Of a stretch of 64,000 nt of DNA, positions 1-11,085 are shown piece after piece. Numbering within the stretch: the first letter of the stretch is position 1; every line of letters begins with the position of its first letter. The DNA is from Jackrogersella multiformis (Eukaryota > Ascomycota > Sordariomycetes > Xylariales > Hypoxylaceae), in assembly GCA_902806575.1 (NCBI GenBank), contig CADCXD010000011.1:1364001-1428000 (forward strand), in the 5' to 3' direction. The position numbers and the translations under genes are program-made. The notes under the pieces are model-generated. The model was not told the origin of the DNA and made no database searches. It was given only the letters and a program-made list of their open reading frames with translations.

Positions 1-2
1 TC

Positions 3-397
3 GCTCCACGCGCCTTGGTGATTGATCAAGGCACCGGCGACCAGTTCACCAACAGCAAAGGGACTTCCGTCATTGTATACCCTGCTGCTAAGCTCGTGTA
101 TGACTGGTTGGGTGTTCCCGACCAGATCGCTATGTCTGTCCGAGGTGGTGGTCACTGCGATATGAGCGGATTGTAAGTGTGCCCCTTTTCTACCCCTTAT
201 TTTGGCAATGGCCCCACTATAATGTTAGCTTGATCGACTACATTACTGACTTCAACTTTAGCACTAGCGTTCTGCCCTTCGTAACGAAGGTTCTACAGAA
301 CCAGACTATCACTAAAGACTACAATGATCTAGGTAGTTATGGATCCCCAATGGCGACAACCTATCCCTGGGCTTCCGCTGTGCCCAAAGCAGCTTGA
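3..397 (+). CDS. Glucuronoyl esterase (CE15-like), C-terminal part only
   Basis: The gene runs in from the left edge. I read two exons, 3..172 and 262..397, joined across an 89-nt GTAAGT...TTTAG intron. The visible 101 residues contain ALVIDQGTGDQF, then YDWLGVPDQIAMS, then GGGHCDMSGF. This order matches the end of family CE15 (fungal Cip2-type glucuronoyl esterases), where the GGH(x)HC segment carries the catalytic histidine. The catalytic serine and acid would lie outside the window. CE15 enzymes are secreted and cleave the ester between 4-O-methyl-glucuronic acid on xylan and lignin alcohols. A short polar tail, about 30 residues, follows the last helix. Family placement rests on motif resemblance; another alpha/beta-hydrolase esterase is the alternative. 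The GH79 gene at 20.7-22.3 kb acts on the same sugar class. Confidence 0.68.
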
Positions 398-662
398 TTT
401 TTGCAAAAAAAAAGATTTCGTGGCAGGAGATATCGGAAGTTCCGGGTATGAAAAGGGTCAGAATAGTAAAGGTTGGATTTCGATTTCGATTTCGATAAAA
501 ATTACACGTGACCAGTAAACTCCAAAGCTATGCGTTAATCTCGTAATTAGAAGAAGGCCATGTCTAAGTCCCTAGGTGAATAACCATAGCAATCCCTTGC
601 TAGTAATATTTCCATATCCGATAACGCCATCGCCCCTAGAATTCAGTAGTTCGTAAAACGGT

Positions 663-1960
663 TCATGCAAAAGCGCCCACGATGGCCATGAGAGTGGCAC
701 CTGCTAACACTGCAAGGCCGGCATTTCTGCGTTTCTTACCCCTCAAAGACTTATAACTCTTCTCCGTGAGGAAGTCCTCCGCAAGTAGCTGCACCAAGCC
801 CGCGAACAGAAGCAGGCCGCTCGAGATGGCGTTCATAATACCGATGAAGACGCTGTGGAACAGGATGCCAGCTTCTAGTAATATGCACTGAAGCATGCGT
901 CGCTTCTGCTCTTCGGGCGTAAGGGGACCTTGGGGCGCCGCTGAGTCGGAATGTCGTCTGGCATGTGTATTTCCATTAGAATGGGTAAGAGGTTGTACGT
1001 CCTCATCCGCTACAGGGTCGAGTTCGTTAAGATTAAGATCGAGGTCCTCATCATGGTCATCAATGACATCGTCGTCCCCTTCATCACTATGATGACTAAA
1101 AGATCTCTTCGTGTTCGGCGGTAGTACAATCCTAGGTGTAGAATCGGGTAATGGCGAGACGTCGGCCATGAGACCCTGACTGGCACCTATATCACCGAGT
1201 GCGATATCCGTAGGTCGGTGGCTCGTGGCTCTCTTTGCTGCTAGGCTACCGTTGGGTTGGGCATTACTATTCTCCTCTTCGACCTCTTCATCGTCCGATT
1301 CCCAGGCATGGTTGTGTGAATGGCCGGCGCCTCTAGTAGTCAGGTATGATTCCATCGCCGCGACTGACAGTACAGAAGCCATGGCTATTAGTCCTGCCAT
1401 GGGTTGATACTGCTCACTAAAGAGCGGCGGTAGGCACGGATCGGTTAGGGACAAAAAGGCGGTGGGAAGGAGGTGGACAAAGGCGGTAGCCATCAGCACA
1501 CCCGTGCCGAAGTGTTGGCTAAGAAAGACAATGGTATTCGCTCGACGAGATTTGGCTGCCTGGCGAGAGAAAAGAGGAAAGCCGCAAGCTATAAAATGCA
1601 CACGATGATAAGCCAACTTGATCTAAAATGAAGGGTAGAATAAGAACCAGGCATGTAAATTTACAATCATACCTAGAACACTCAGGGTAAGAATCAGGAA
1701 TAAGGCGAAGACGTGCAACGGAGTATCATATGCGCCTCTGTCGCCTGATCCGCATGCTGGCCTTTCAGCCTCGGGTTTAGAATTGCCTGAGCCATGTCGT
1801 TTCTCGAGTTCGGCAAGCAGCAGGCGTGTAGGTATTGAAGTCCAGGATATATCTATAAAAAAAATAAAAAAGGAAATTAAGTTAGCGAACTGGTGCGAAA
1901 TTAAAGAACTAAGGATCTGGATTCGAAGCTATTCGTACCTCCCTCATTAGATTCCCCCAT
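663..1960 (-). CDS. ZIP-family zinc/iron transporter with an internal deletion
   Basis: Three exons read on the minus strand: 1939..1960, 1673..1852 and 663..1588, giving about 375 aa. The third exon uses the acceptor next to 1589, which keeps FLILTLSVLACGFPLFSRQ in frame. ZIP hallmarks are clear: QHFGTGVLMATAFVHLLPTA, a long acidic and His-rich cytosolic loop (AGHSHNHAWESDDEE, then DDDVIDDHDEDLDLN), LLEAGILFHSVFIG, and IMNAISSGLLLFAGLVQLLAEDFL. In ordinary fungal ZIPs roughly 60 residues lie between FHSVFIG and IMNAISSG. They include the HQxFEG helix that forms the second half of the metal site. Here the two motifs are directly fused with no intron between them (about 829-840). The protein may therefore be non-transporting, or this may be a recent deletion or an assembly collapse. 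Plasma- or vacuolar-membrane location is expected from the family. Confidence 0.85.
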
Positions 1961-2600
1961 CTTGACAGTTGCGATGGAAGGATAGGAAGTAGGAAGAGTC
2001 GAAGAAGGATTCACAGGAAGTAACGTCGGATAAGTGACAGCATTTTTACATCAATTCAAGATTGCTGTAAATGTAAAGTTCAGGTTAGGCGGCGCGGACC
2101 TGCGTTGTTGGAAGCCGAGGAACACGCAATTGTCATTGTTCCTACCTCGTACCTGGTAGGCAATTGACTTCTTGGCAGTTGCCGCATCACAGGTGTACCT
2201 AGGTACCCAGGGTGGCCGTGCTAAAATTAGGAGGTTGATACCTAGGTACCTACTGATGTACACCCATTCCGTTTAAAATCCGGTAAAACATCCCCTGTAT
2301 GACATAAGGGCTGCTAGGTAAGGCGAGTAGATCTTAAATCTCGACTGTAATGATCCATCTTCTTCCATTAATTCTTCTAATTCTTCTTCTACTAATAGTT
2401 ATTGATACACAATATAAAAAACTTCAAACCTATCAAGTACATATATGCACGAATAGAAAGGAAATAAAAAGCCAGGTCAAACTTGGAGACGATAGTTGCT
2501 ATTGAATTGTCCCCTGACGTTTTGACGAAACTCTAGGGCTACGAAAATATTGAATAGTATACGCGAAGTTTGAAACCTCTCTTCCTTATCCCTATTTATA

Positions 2601-2624
2601 CTACCTAGGTACCTAGGTAGGTAT
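2601..2624. repeat. ACCT/AGGT palindromic element
   Basis: Reads ctacctaggtacctaggtag followed by gtat. The sequence is nearly its own reverse complement and is built only from the units ACCT and AGGT. It is one of many such intergenic sites in this window. Confidence 0.85.
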
Positions 2625-2650
2625 ACAGCCTTTATTCATACTGTTTTATA

Positions 2651-2680
2651 ATACCTTAGGTGCCTAGGTACCTAAGGTAT
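2651..2680. repeat. Extended ACCT/AGGT inverted repeat
   Basis: Arms ATACCTTAGG and CCTAAGGTAT flank a centre reading TGCCTAGGTA. It could fold as a 10-bp stem hairpin on either strand. It lies in the ZIP-subtilase intergenic region with no obvious gene end next to it. Confidence 0.8.
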
Positions 2681-3208
2681 ACCGAGATATGGATGGATGT
2701 TAGTTCGTCCAAGGGAATGTGTCATGGCGCCAGACGGCATATAGAGCGCGATAAGATAACATGCAGTAAGAAGTATATCCTTATTTCGCGGGGTACCTAG
2801 CTCTATGGCGTATCGAGGTGGGCCCTGGGGATGTTGGATACCTACCTCCAGGGCTGGTAGCATGAAAATGAAGGTAGGAGATATTCCCCGATTATCGAGC
2901 AACTGCAAGAGAGCTTCAGGAGTATTTATACTAAAAATCGGCAAGGAGATAACCAATCAAGATTAAAGCGCATATATTTCTAAAGTCTGATTGGTTTAAA
3001 TACCAATGCTCCGTCGCTGCTGGTGAATTCTGGATCATGTGAACCCCTTCCTTGATGCTTAATGGATGGGGTACCCTAGCCCAAAGTTAACCTTAATGTT
3101 GACCAGCATCCATGTGTCAATCCAGGCTGCCAGGTTAACCCACGCTACCTACCTGTAGATCCTGGGTCTAGGTACCCAGCTAAGTATTTTGAACCAACCA
3201 TCTTCATC

Positions 3209-3240
3209 ACAGCAACTTCAACTTCAACTTCAACTTCAAC
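3209..3240. repeat. CTTCAA hexanucleotide microsatellite
   Basis: About five copies of the hexamer caactt in tandem. In the long plus frame this would encode a Gln-Leu repeat. It more probably lies in a leader or non-coding sequence. Confidence 0.85.
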
Positions 3241-3379
3241 CCTCTCTTCCTAAACTAGCTCGTCCTATCGTCCCATCGTCCTATCATCCCATCATCCTGG
3301 ACCATCTCTCTCTCTCTCTCGGACGGCTTCTCTCGGACCTACATACTTTCACCATCATATATATTAATTACACCACCTA

Positions 3380-4012
3380 CTTCTTCCCGTTAAAGGTAAG
3401 CAACCCCTGGAAGCTCGGTCGCGTGCTTGGCTCGCCCGATGCCGGGAGAGTGGGTTATCCAATTCACGAGACCGGTACTTCCGACCAGAGTGGCATCGCA
3501 TCGGTGCTGCGAACCTTGAAGACTCACCAAGTCATGGTTTCTATTACGAGAAAGAGTTCTGGACATCATACGCAGCTTGGCTTTGCAACATGTCCCACGC
3601 TGTCGCCATCTGCAGGTGCCACGATGTCATTCTGCGCAGACGGTAAGGGAACCAAGCGTAACCAGAGCATAACCAAATCTATAATGTCTTCGCGCCATTC
3701 TGTCGACATGAACGTGATACGTTCCTGTCGGGGGTCACATTACGAAAACGGCAGCTCTGAAGTTCACACAAGCCTGGCCCGGGTTACATCGCTCCAATTT
3801 GCCCAACGTTTAACACCGGCTCGTCCGTGCCCGGTCGCCTTGGCGCATTTGCATCAGTCAGATATGCCTAACAAACATGATCTCCGATTCTGTGCCAACT
3901 CCCGAGCTATCTTCGCCGTCTAATTTGTCTGCCGTCACCACCCTCGGTTGTCTTTCACGAGCTTACTCGAAGCTTGTTGACCTTCCCCAAGTCTACAATG
4001 CCAAGATGTGAG
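3380..4012 (+). other. Possible unidentified gene or decayed gene; structure unresolved
   Basis: One plus frame is open for about 245 codons (3189-3923) without an ATG at its beginning. A second frame, from about 3370 to 3642, reads more naturally. It contains RDRYFRPEWHRIG and GFYYEKEFWTSYAAWL and ends at a GTAAGG donor at 3643. A third frame resumes near 3765 with KPGPGYIAPICPTFNTGSS. A fourth segment from the ATG at 3877 reads PTPELSSPSNLSAVTTLG and reaches a GTGAGT donor near 4007. These pieces could be exons of one gene or remnants of a gene broken by frameshifts. No family was recognised. Low confidence that anything functional is encoded. Confidence 0.25.
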
Positions 4013-5030
4013 TTGGTTGGCATCCAATCTCAGTCCTGCTCCGTCGAGATAAGCTATATGAGAATCTTATTACTAGCTTATCATTGGACCGTCAGCCTAC
4101 GAGACTAATCGAACATAACTCGTTTGTCATATCGGCCTTGCCATCCTCATCCGATACCACCCAGGGTCTGAGTAGTCCAAATGCATCTACGAGTATCCAG
4201 GTAACCAGGCTGATGAGGTCTTGATCATGTATCGATCATGTAGAAACGAGGAGCTTGGCACCAGCACCGTACTAGGTTTCCATTATCATACTGAGAGTTA
4301 ATATACTTCAAATATCACGATGATCTCCAGTCTGTCGGAGCGCCGATCAAATTATCTGATATATGAGTAACGTCATTGTTATTAGCCAATAGCTGATCTT
4401 TGCCTATGGTAGCTGATTTAGGGCTGGATTAAAGAAGTGCCGGTGAGAGGCTCGTCAAGTCCCTGCCGACCCGGCACCATCATCAGTATGCGGCTGACAT
4501 ATTCTGTAGCCATGTAACGATATTAGGTACTTGGCTATCAATCACACCATCATGTGCCTCCAGAGCAACCGCACCTCGGCCGGACTCTCATATCGTCAGC
4601 CCTGTCTTGCATATCGTACCGTAGCTCTATGCTTGCCAGCCTACTCTCAGCTTCATCATTTGGCATCCAAGTCGCATTGCCAAGCTACTTATTGCCCATT
4701 CGGCAGCTTACCACATTCTACTGTTGGACACTGCATCGAATTATGACTATCGAATATGTTCTCAATAAGTTCTCGCCATTATTTCCATGCTATTGGGCTT
4801 CGGCCCGCATACGTTCCCCTATTCCTCCTTCCGTATTTTGAATCCCCTTGCGATCCTTGCCCAGGCTCTTGAGTCACTCTACCATGATTCCTTAGGCCGA
4901 TTTGGAAGCTCGATGGTCGTCTGCCTACTCCTAGAACCTCATATTGTAGAGCATTGGGCTATCTCGTAATACAGGCTACAAGGTGTCGCCATCGACCACG
5001 GCCTTTTAAGTTCTGAGAGGCTTTGAAGTC

Positions 5031-5038
5031 TATATAAG
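5031..5038 (+). promoter_or_regulatory. TATA box of the subtilase gene
   Basis: TATATAAG lies 99 nt upstream of the subtilase ATG at 5137. A leader of about 70 nt from a start roughly 30 nt downstream would be normal for a highly expressed secreted enzyme. Confidence 0.55.
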
Positions 5039-5136
5039 CCACTTGAGTCCCTCCTATCCACCATGTTTTAGAGTGTTCACCAACCCGAACTCAATACCCT
5101 CCATCTCCTACTTATATACTCGATCTATTGCATACC

Positions 5137-6687
5137 ATGGCTAGTCTTCGCCGCCTCGCGCTCTTCTTCGGAGCTCTGCTCCCTGCGGTATTTGCTGCCC
5201 CCACTCCTGCGCAGCAGAAGCGGGAAATCGTCCCCAACAAGTACATTGTGACCCTCAAGGAGGGCATCAGCTCTGACGACTTCAAGTCGCACCTAAACTG
5301 GGCTCGCGATGTCCATGCCCGCAGCTTGGGCAAGCGGGACACTACCGGTATCTCCCACGAGTACCAGATTAACACCTTCAACGCCTATGCGGGCGAGTTC
5401 GACGAGGAGACTCTCGAACAGCTTAAGAGCAGCCCTGACGTAAGTTTGGGAGCACTATATAGTCTCTAGACGTGTTTTTAGTTCACTGTTTCGAATGCAG
5501 GGGATGGACAGCGATTTCTCACCATCTCTATTCCAATCCCTATTTCACAAAGACAGCTGCTTCAACAACGCTTAGCGTCTCCGAATAGCGTGCCTTGTAG
5601 TGTACATGCTAATGCTTCTACTAGGTTGCCGAAATTGAGGAGGATCAGGTCTGGCACCTCTACGACGAGCAGCCCGAGGTCTCCAAGCGCGCTCTCACCA
5701 CTCAGACGGGCTCTACTTGGGGTCTCGGTACTGTCTCTCATAAGGCTTCCGGCAGCACTTCGTACATCTATGACAGCTCAGCCGGCACAGGCACTTACGC
5801 TTACATTATCGACACCGGTATCCTTGCTACCCACCAGCAATTCGCCGGCCGCGCGTCGCTAGGTTATAATGCCGTCGGTGGTAGCGATGCTGATGCTGTG
5901 GGTCACGGTACTCACGTCGCTGGTACTATCGGAGGTAACCCTAACCCCAACCCCTAAGAGCTACCAACCACGTCTTTAGTTTTCGTCTTGTCTCTAACTT
6001 GGATAATTGCAGGCTCTACCTACGGTGTTGCCAAGCAGGCTACCATCATCTCCGTCAAAGTGTTCCAGGGAACTAGCAGCACCACCACCATCATCCTGGC
6101 TGGATACAACTGGGCTGTCAACGACATCACCAGTAAAGGCCGCCAGAGGGTATCTGCTCTCAGCTTGTCCCTAGGTACGCTCTCCATATGGGGTTTTGAG
6201 TCTCGTGCGATCATTTGGCTAACTCTATCGTCTTCTAGGCGGTGGCTTCTCGTCTGCCTTCAACAGCGCCGTCCAGTCTGCATTCAGCGCTGGCGTCCTC
6301 TCGGTCGTTGCTGCTGGTAACAGCGCCACCGACGCTGGTAGCACGTCGCCCGCTTCTGCTGCCAACGCTATTACTGTCGGTGCTATCACTAGCTCGTGGT
6401 CCATTGCCTCTTACTCCAACTACGGATCAGTTGTCGACGTCTTTGCTCCGGGTACTGACGTTCTCTCATCGTGGATCGGCTCTAACTCTGCTACTAACAC
6501 CATCTCCGGCACCTCAATGGCCACTCCCCATGTCACCGGTCTTGCGCTCTACCTGATCGCACTCGAGGGTCTCACCACCCCCGCTGCCGTTACCAGCCGC
6601 ATCAAGGCTCTCTACACTACTGGCAAGCTCACCGGTATCCCCAGCGGTACCGTCAATGCTGTTGTGTACAATGGAAACGGTGCTTAA
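5137..6687 (+). CDS. Secreted subtilisin-like serine protease (proteinase K family)
   Basis: Four exons (5137..5439, 5625..5934, 6013..6174, 6239..6687) give 407 aa. The ATG at 5137 begins MASLRRLALFFGALLPAVFA, a clear secretion signal. An inhibitor I9 propeptide follows (NKYIVTLKEG, residues 35-100). Processing after SKR (about 123) would release a mature enzyme starting ALTTQTGSTWGLG. The catalytic triad is intact: Asp164 in YIIDTG, His195 in GHGTHVAGT, and Ser351 in GTSMATPHV. The oxyanion-hole region reads VVAAGNSATDAG. Family S8A members are extracellular alkaline proteases used for protein scavenging and host-tissue digestion. A TATA box lies at 5031. Exon boundaries follow GT/AG consensus and restore canonical sequence such as ALSLSLGGGFSSAFNSAVQ. 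Identification is firm; the exact substrate range is not. Confidence 0.95.
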
Positions 6688-8103
6688 ATCATCGACTTCG
6701 CCTGGTCGTAGATAGAGGCGGCAATCAAGGAGGACCTGGTCATCTTGCACTTAGGAGATGATAGATGAATTTTAATTCTATCGAGTATCCCTCGGATAAT
6801 AGATGTTTGAGCTAGGTGGAACTCATCATCTAGCATATGCCATCTTAAGTACCAAGCCATATTCGAATAATACAGCTTTGAGCTTCCAAGCTTCTATCCC
6901 TGCTCCTTTATGTGCGTGCCTAAATTGAACCAAGCCCTGGATTTCAGTTCGATTAGTCTTACAAATTTTCCTTCTTAATCTACCGCAACACTCTTAAGAC
7001 AGACACAGATTCATACATCTTTACCGAACCCATATCTGGACCAATGCATTCTCGGCTGTATCGGGTCCAGGACAAAGACAGTTCAAGGGGCAAGCATTTA
7101 TGAACAAACTCTTGCAATATAATCGACCAAGCTTAACTCGCCATCGGGTTAATTGTTATTGCGTCAAGAAAACCCACCACATTTAGGCTGACTATAATAA
7201 TGTATTGGTTATATTTTTCTAAGGAACACCATATGGGGATCAATTTTTCGCTAATGACACGAGGCCAAGAACAACCAGAACTTCGGGATATGGGTTAGGT
7301 ACAGAAGAGTTGCAGAAGGCATATGAAACGTGACACGATGCCGACACCCGTCCTTATGCAGCGGCATATGTTTCTCCCTACATGACATACCATACTTCCG
7401 GAAATCACCCAATCAAAATTATCGAATATCTCGATTATTCTCCCAGAGAGAAAGCACATGCGAGCTTAATATAAACCAAGGTGGCCCATTGGTGTATAGG
7501 ACGGGACTTGAAGCGAGAGCAATCTCAAGGGTCTAAACAAGTCCGGGGTACAGATGGACCTATCATGATGTTCAGTTTGGAAATGCGGTAAATTTAGCCT
7601 CATTCCAAAGTCTGGGGTTTCGATTTTATCGTGGTGTCCCCTGGATTCGTCAAGTGATGATCGTCGTGAAATTGCCTTTTCGAAGTGATAACTTGAACGG
7701 CGTCCAAGACCGGATAAAAACGAGGAACATAAAGAATTAAAGAATGGCACAGTCCGACTTTTCCTTCTTCGAGTCCTGTTGAGAACTGGAGCTTTGGGCA
7801 GTCCTGCGGGGTCTTATAGCGAGATTTCATATCCTTAACTGGATTGAACTCTTTTCAGGCGTCATATTGCCGGTGCTGCTACTATAGAAGAAAATGTCTG
7901 CCGCGATCATGATTCTTGGCGGTCTCAACGGAGCAATAACGGTGATGAACTCAACATGCCATCTTTAACAGGAATCATGATATAGGAGTTGGTGGCTAAA
8001 AAGGAGGTTCGGCCCCTTTGCCATACACTCAGGAAACTTAGGTGGTTTCCTTGTTCTGTGGCAAGACTATCAAAATCACCTCGACAGAAAGGTCTACTCC
8101 AGA
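6688..8103. other. Intergenic region, no gene recognised
   Basis: This stretch lies between the subtilase and the dioxygenase. It has AT-rich sequence and only short ORFs on both strands (the longest about 94 codons near 7466-7750, minus) without recognisable motifs, splice structure or start context. It should hold the subtilase terminator and the dioxygenase promoter. No TATA box close to the ATG at 8104 is convincing. Confidence 0.6.
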
Positions 8104-9434
8104 ATGGTGTTTGTGCGTTCGATTGCAGCCACATTGGCCGTGGCTTTGTCGTTGGCCCCCGTCGCGGTATTCGGTCATCCAGGAGAGAAATATGGAAAGC
8201 GAGAGGCTCTGGAGGAGATGGGCAACGCCCACGTCGTCTCTACGATGAACGCGAGGGCCCTGGAGGCGTGCCAGAATTCGCCGGAAGTGAAGGCTCGCAA
8301 AGAGCGTGCTAGTAAGTCTATTATTTGGTACTATCTTTTGGTTCTGTTATTTATTATTCCCTTGAAGCTTTCATGCTATTACCTAGAGAGTCAGGCCTCA
8401 GATCATAAGCATAAATATTCCTAAATTCTTCTCTAGAGGTTCCTCACTAACCTAAACGCTTCCAGTGGCTAGACGAGCGGAAACTTTTGCAAAGCTCCGT
8501 CGCGAAAGGGGCGCCGAAAAAGGTAAGGGCAATATCGATCGCGAAAGCCTGTTGTATCCATCCAGCTAATCTATAACAAACAGCACCGTGGCTCCACCGC
8601 CGGGACGCCGGGGCGCTTCAGAAGTGGGCATCGCAGTCGCATAACCAGACGGGCTCGGTCAACTTTGGCAAGGAGACACCCAGCAAGGAGATCTTCGGGT
8701 CCAACACCAGCTGCGTGCTGACGCCCGACAACGCCAACGGCCCGTACTTCGTGTACCAGGAGCACATCCGCAGCGACGTGGTCGAGGACACGGTCGGCGT
8801 GCCCATGCACGTCGAGCTGCAGTTCATCGACGTGCAGACCTGCAAGCCGGCCGAGGAAATCCTCGTCGACACCTGGTCGTGCAACGCCACCGGGGCGTAC
8901 AGCGGCGTCAGCGCGCGCGGCCAGGGCGGGCTCGGCACCACGTACCTCAGGGGCGTGCAGCCGGTCGACGGCGACGGCGTCGTCAGCTTCGACACCATCT
9001 TCCCCGGCCACTACCAGGGCCGCGCCACGCACCAGCACCTGATCGCGCACGTGGGCTCCGAGGTCCTCCCCAACGGGACGTACACGGGCGGGCACGTGGC
9101 CCACCTGTCGCAGCTGTTCTTCGACCAGACGCTGCGCGACACCATCGAGACCACGGCCCCGTACAACACCAACAGGATCCCGCGCACGACCAACCTGGGG
9201 GACTGGTTCACGGGGTACGCCGCCACGTCCCAGTACGACCCGTTTCCTAACTACATCATGCTGGGCGGCAACCTGATGGACGGGCTCTTCGTCTGGGCCG
9301 AGCTCGGCCTGAACACCTCCTCGAACTGGGACTACTACGCGCCGTACGCGTCGACCTGGAAGGAGGGCGGCGGGTACGATAACCCTAATTTCGACTTCCG
9401 CGCTGTGGCGAGCCCGCCGCCCACGCATGGCTAG
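8104..9434 (+). CDS. Secreted intradiol ring-cleavage dioxygenase
   Basis: Three exons (8104..8311, 8466..8522, 8584..9434) give 371 aa. The N-terminus MVFVRSIAATLAVALSLAPV is a signal peptide ending near VFGHP. The conserved core has NGPYFVYQEHIRSDV, DTWSCNATGAYSG (first Fe tyrosine), then FPGHYQGRATHQHLIAH with the second Fe tyrosine and the HxH iron ligands. This is the non-haem Fe(III) site of catechol/protocatechuate 3,4-dioxygenases. Extracellular fungal members split catechol-type aromatics between the hydroxyls and are linked to lignin-derived phenol breakdown. Family members often begin with a short helical region rich in Arg/Lys, as seen in the middle exon (MARRAETFAKLRRERG). The last exon is strikingly GC-rich compared with the flanks, so long shadow frames appear on the other strand. 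The preferred aromatic substrate cannot be judged. Confidence 0.93.
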
Positions 9435-9933
9435 AGGGTGAGATTTTCAGGGGTAATTGAGGGCGGGGCTTTGTGGATGTAAGATACCTACAGGTCCTGC
9501 CGGTTCGAGGGGTGGATAATATGAAGTCTTTATAATAATCTTAGGGGCAAGTGTGATTTACCAAATCTCTGTTTCCAGATAGACCATGAAAATATCAAGT
9601 CTTCTTACTTCAAAATAGGTAGATAGTGATGATATCAAAGCTTCTTATCATTATTCCTATCAGGCCCACGTACATGCTCCTACCCCTTAAGTCTTTCTCC
9701 TTCTCTCTCTACCGACCTTTATATGAAATACAAGGCCCATCATTAAATCCAAGCTATGTAAAGCTTTCCTAATCACATTGAAGCAATGAGAGGGATGCCC
9801 TCTCCAAGCCGAAAAAATAAATAATATTATAAACTACGTACCCCTTAATCCTAAAGATACCTATATAAAAAAACGCTATTAAACAAACCACCCTAAACAC
9901 CTCCCCTTCCCTTCCCCCAATCCTCAAAAATGA
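9435..9933. other. Convergent 3' intergenic region
   Basis: AT-rich spacer between two convergent genes (dioxygenase and the hypothetical protein at 9.9 kb). It should contain both polyadenylation regions. No other feature seen. Confidence 0.6.
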
Positions 9934-11085
9934 TCATAAATACACCAAATCCCACTCCCCGCTGTCCTCGGCCCTCAGCCTCTCAACCGGCAACACCTCA
10001 TCCCTGCCGCCGGTCCAGAAGCGGCAATTCGCAGCCGGCCGCGAGCGGTGCCACGCGGCGCCCAGGCACTCCCTCACATCGCCAGCCCGGGCCTTGGCGA
10101 TGGCGTCCTTCTCGCACTCCTCGAGGCAGGCGGTCTGGTGGCGGGCGGTGACGAGCCTCTCGGCCCTCGCCATGCCTCCCCACGCGGAGTCCGCGACGCC
10201 GCAGCGCACGCGGTACGCGTGCTCCAGCTCGCGGTGCAGCACGCGGGTCTCGTCGTCGTCGACGGCGCCGCCGAGCAGCCCGCTGACCAGCCCGCCTACC
10301 CCGTGCTCCAGGTCCAGCCCGATCTTCGCGATCCCCAGCAGGTTCAGGTACAGGTCCAGGTCGTGCGGGTCCAGCGTCTGGATCGTCGTCACGTCCATGC
10401 TGACGTAGGTCGTGCCGCAGTATGCGGGGAGGCCCGGTGGAGGCGGGCCCACGATTTCCGGGCGCGAAGGGGGGGTGATAGATGGTGTGGGTGATGCGGA
10501 GACATGGGTTGGTGGTTGCTGCGGTGATGGGTTTGAGGGAGTTGGGCTGGCGGAGGTGGAGAAGTGCGCTTCTGGAGTAGTAGGCGATAGAGACGAGGAA
10601 GAGGGTAGGGCTGAAGATTGTAAATTGTGAGAAACCCGGGTGGTGAGAGTAGAAGCGCCGGTTGAAGTAAACGTATACCCCGGTCTGACATAAGTCTGCA
10701 CGGTCGTCGACGGATCGTCGTGATGGCTACTCGGTACGTCAGGGCTGCCGGACCCGATGTTTCCATTGCCGCCCTTAGTCCCAGGCAGAGGGCCTTCCAT
10801 CGAAGGGGGCCGCTTCTGCTGTTGTTTCGGTGGTGCCTGGGGCGAATCGGTTGGTGACAGTACACTCGGATACATGTACTGCTCGTGATAAGCAGGATCC
10901 GGCTGCGTGGGCTTAATGCAGATCATGTTCGAGTGAACATCGATACGGTGCTGGTTCTCTGGGACGCGGATGTGGATAGTGCTGCAGGAGTCGAACAGAC
11001 CGGCTGGCACGGCGGCCATGTCGAGGACGCAGGTCCCCGTCGAGGGCATGTACTGGACACCCAGGTGGGCGAGAGGTGCGGCCAT
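9934..11085 (-). CDS. Hypothetical Pro/Ser/Thr-rich protein with Cys-containing tail
   Basis: Single exon of 383 aa from the ATG at 11085; an in-frame GTG further upstream is not a plausible fungal start. Residues 1-85 are a moderately hydrophobic segment with two cysteines (GTCVLDMAAVPAGLFDSCST). A long low-complexity linker rich in Pro, Ser, Thr and Gln follows. The C-terminal 140 residues hold six cysteines (YCGTTY, VRCG, ACLEECEK, RECLG, NCRFW), a spacing reminiscent of the fungal PAN/apple fold, though I cannot confirm it. There is no signal peptide at this start. If the protein is extracellular, an upstream exon has been missed. The gene lies tail-to-tail with the dioxygenase. Function unknown. 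Confidence 0.65.
   Translation of the reverse strand: MAAPLAHLGVQYMPSTGTCVLDMAAVPAGLFDSCSTIHIRVPENQHRIDVHSNMICIKPTQPDPAYHEQYMYPSVLSPTDSPQAPPKQQQKRPPSMEGPLPGTKGGNGNIGSGSPDVPSSHHDDPSTTVQTYVRPGYTFTSTGASTLTTRVSHNLQSSALPSSSSLSPTTPEAHFSTSASPTPSNPSPQQPPTHVSASPTPSITPPSRPEIVGPPPPGLPAYCGTTYVSMDVTTIQTLDPHDLDLYLNLLGIAKIGLDLEHGVGGLVSGLLGGAVDDDETRVLHRELEHAYRVRCGVADSAWGGMARAERLVTARHQTACLEECEKDAIAKARAGDVRECLGAAWHRSRPAANCRFWTGGRDEVLPVERLRAEDSGEWDLVYL

Larger units (their letters stand above)
1961..5136. other. Long intergenic region with palindromes and an unresolved open stretch
   Basis: This region separates the ZIP gene from the subtilase. It contains several ACCT/AGGT palindromes (2195-2208, 2241-2250, 2601-2624, 2651-2680, 3160-3178), a CTTCAA hexamer array near 3209-3240 and a CT run near 3306-3320. 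Between about 3380 and 4010 more than one plus-strand frame stays open and codes for protein-like text. No complete gene model with a start codon could be built; see the separate entry. From 4010 to 5020 I see only short, unconvincing ORFs. Confidence 0.6.

Noticed and set aside
8571..9428. 285-codon minus-strand ORF opposite the dioxygenase
   Set aside because: It is an antisense shadow of a GC-rich exon, rich in Arg/Val/Gly with no motif.
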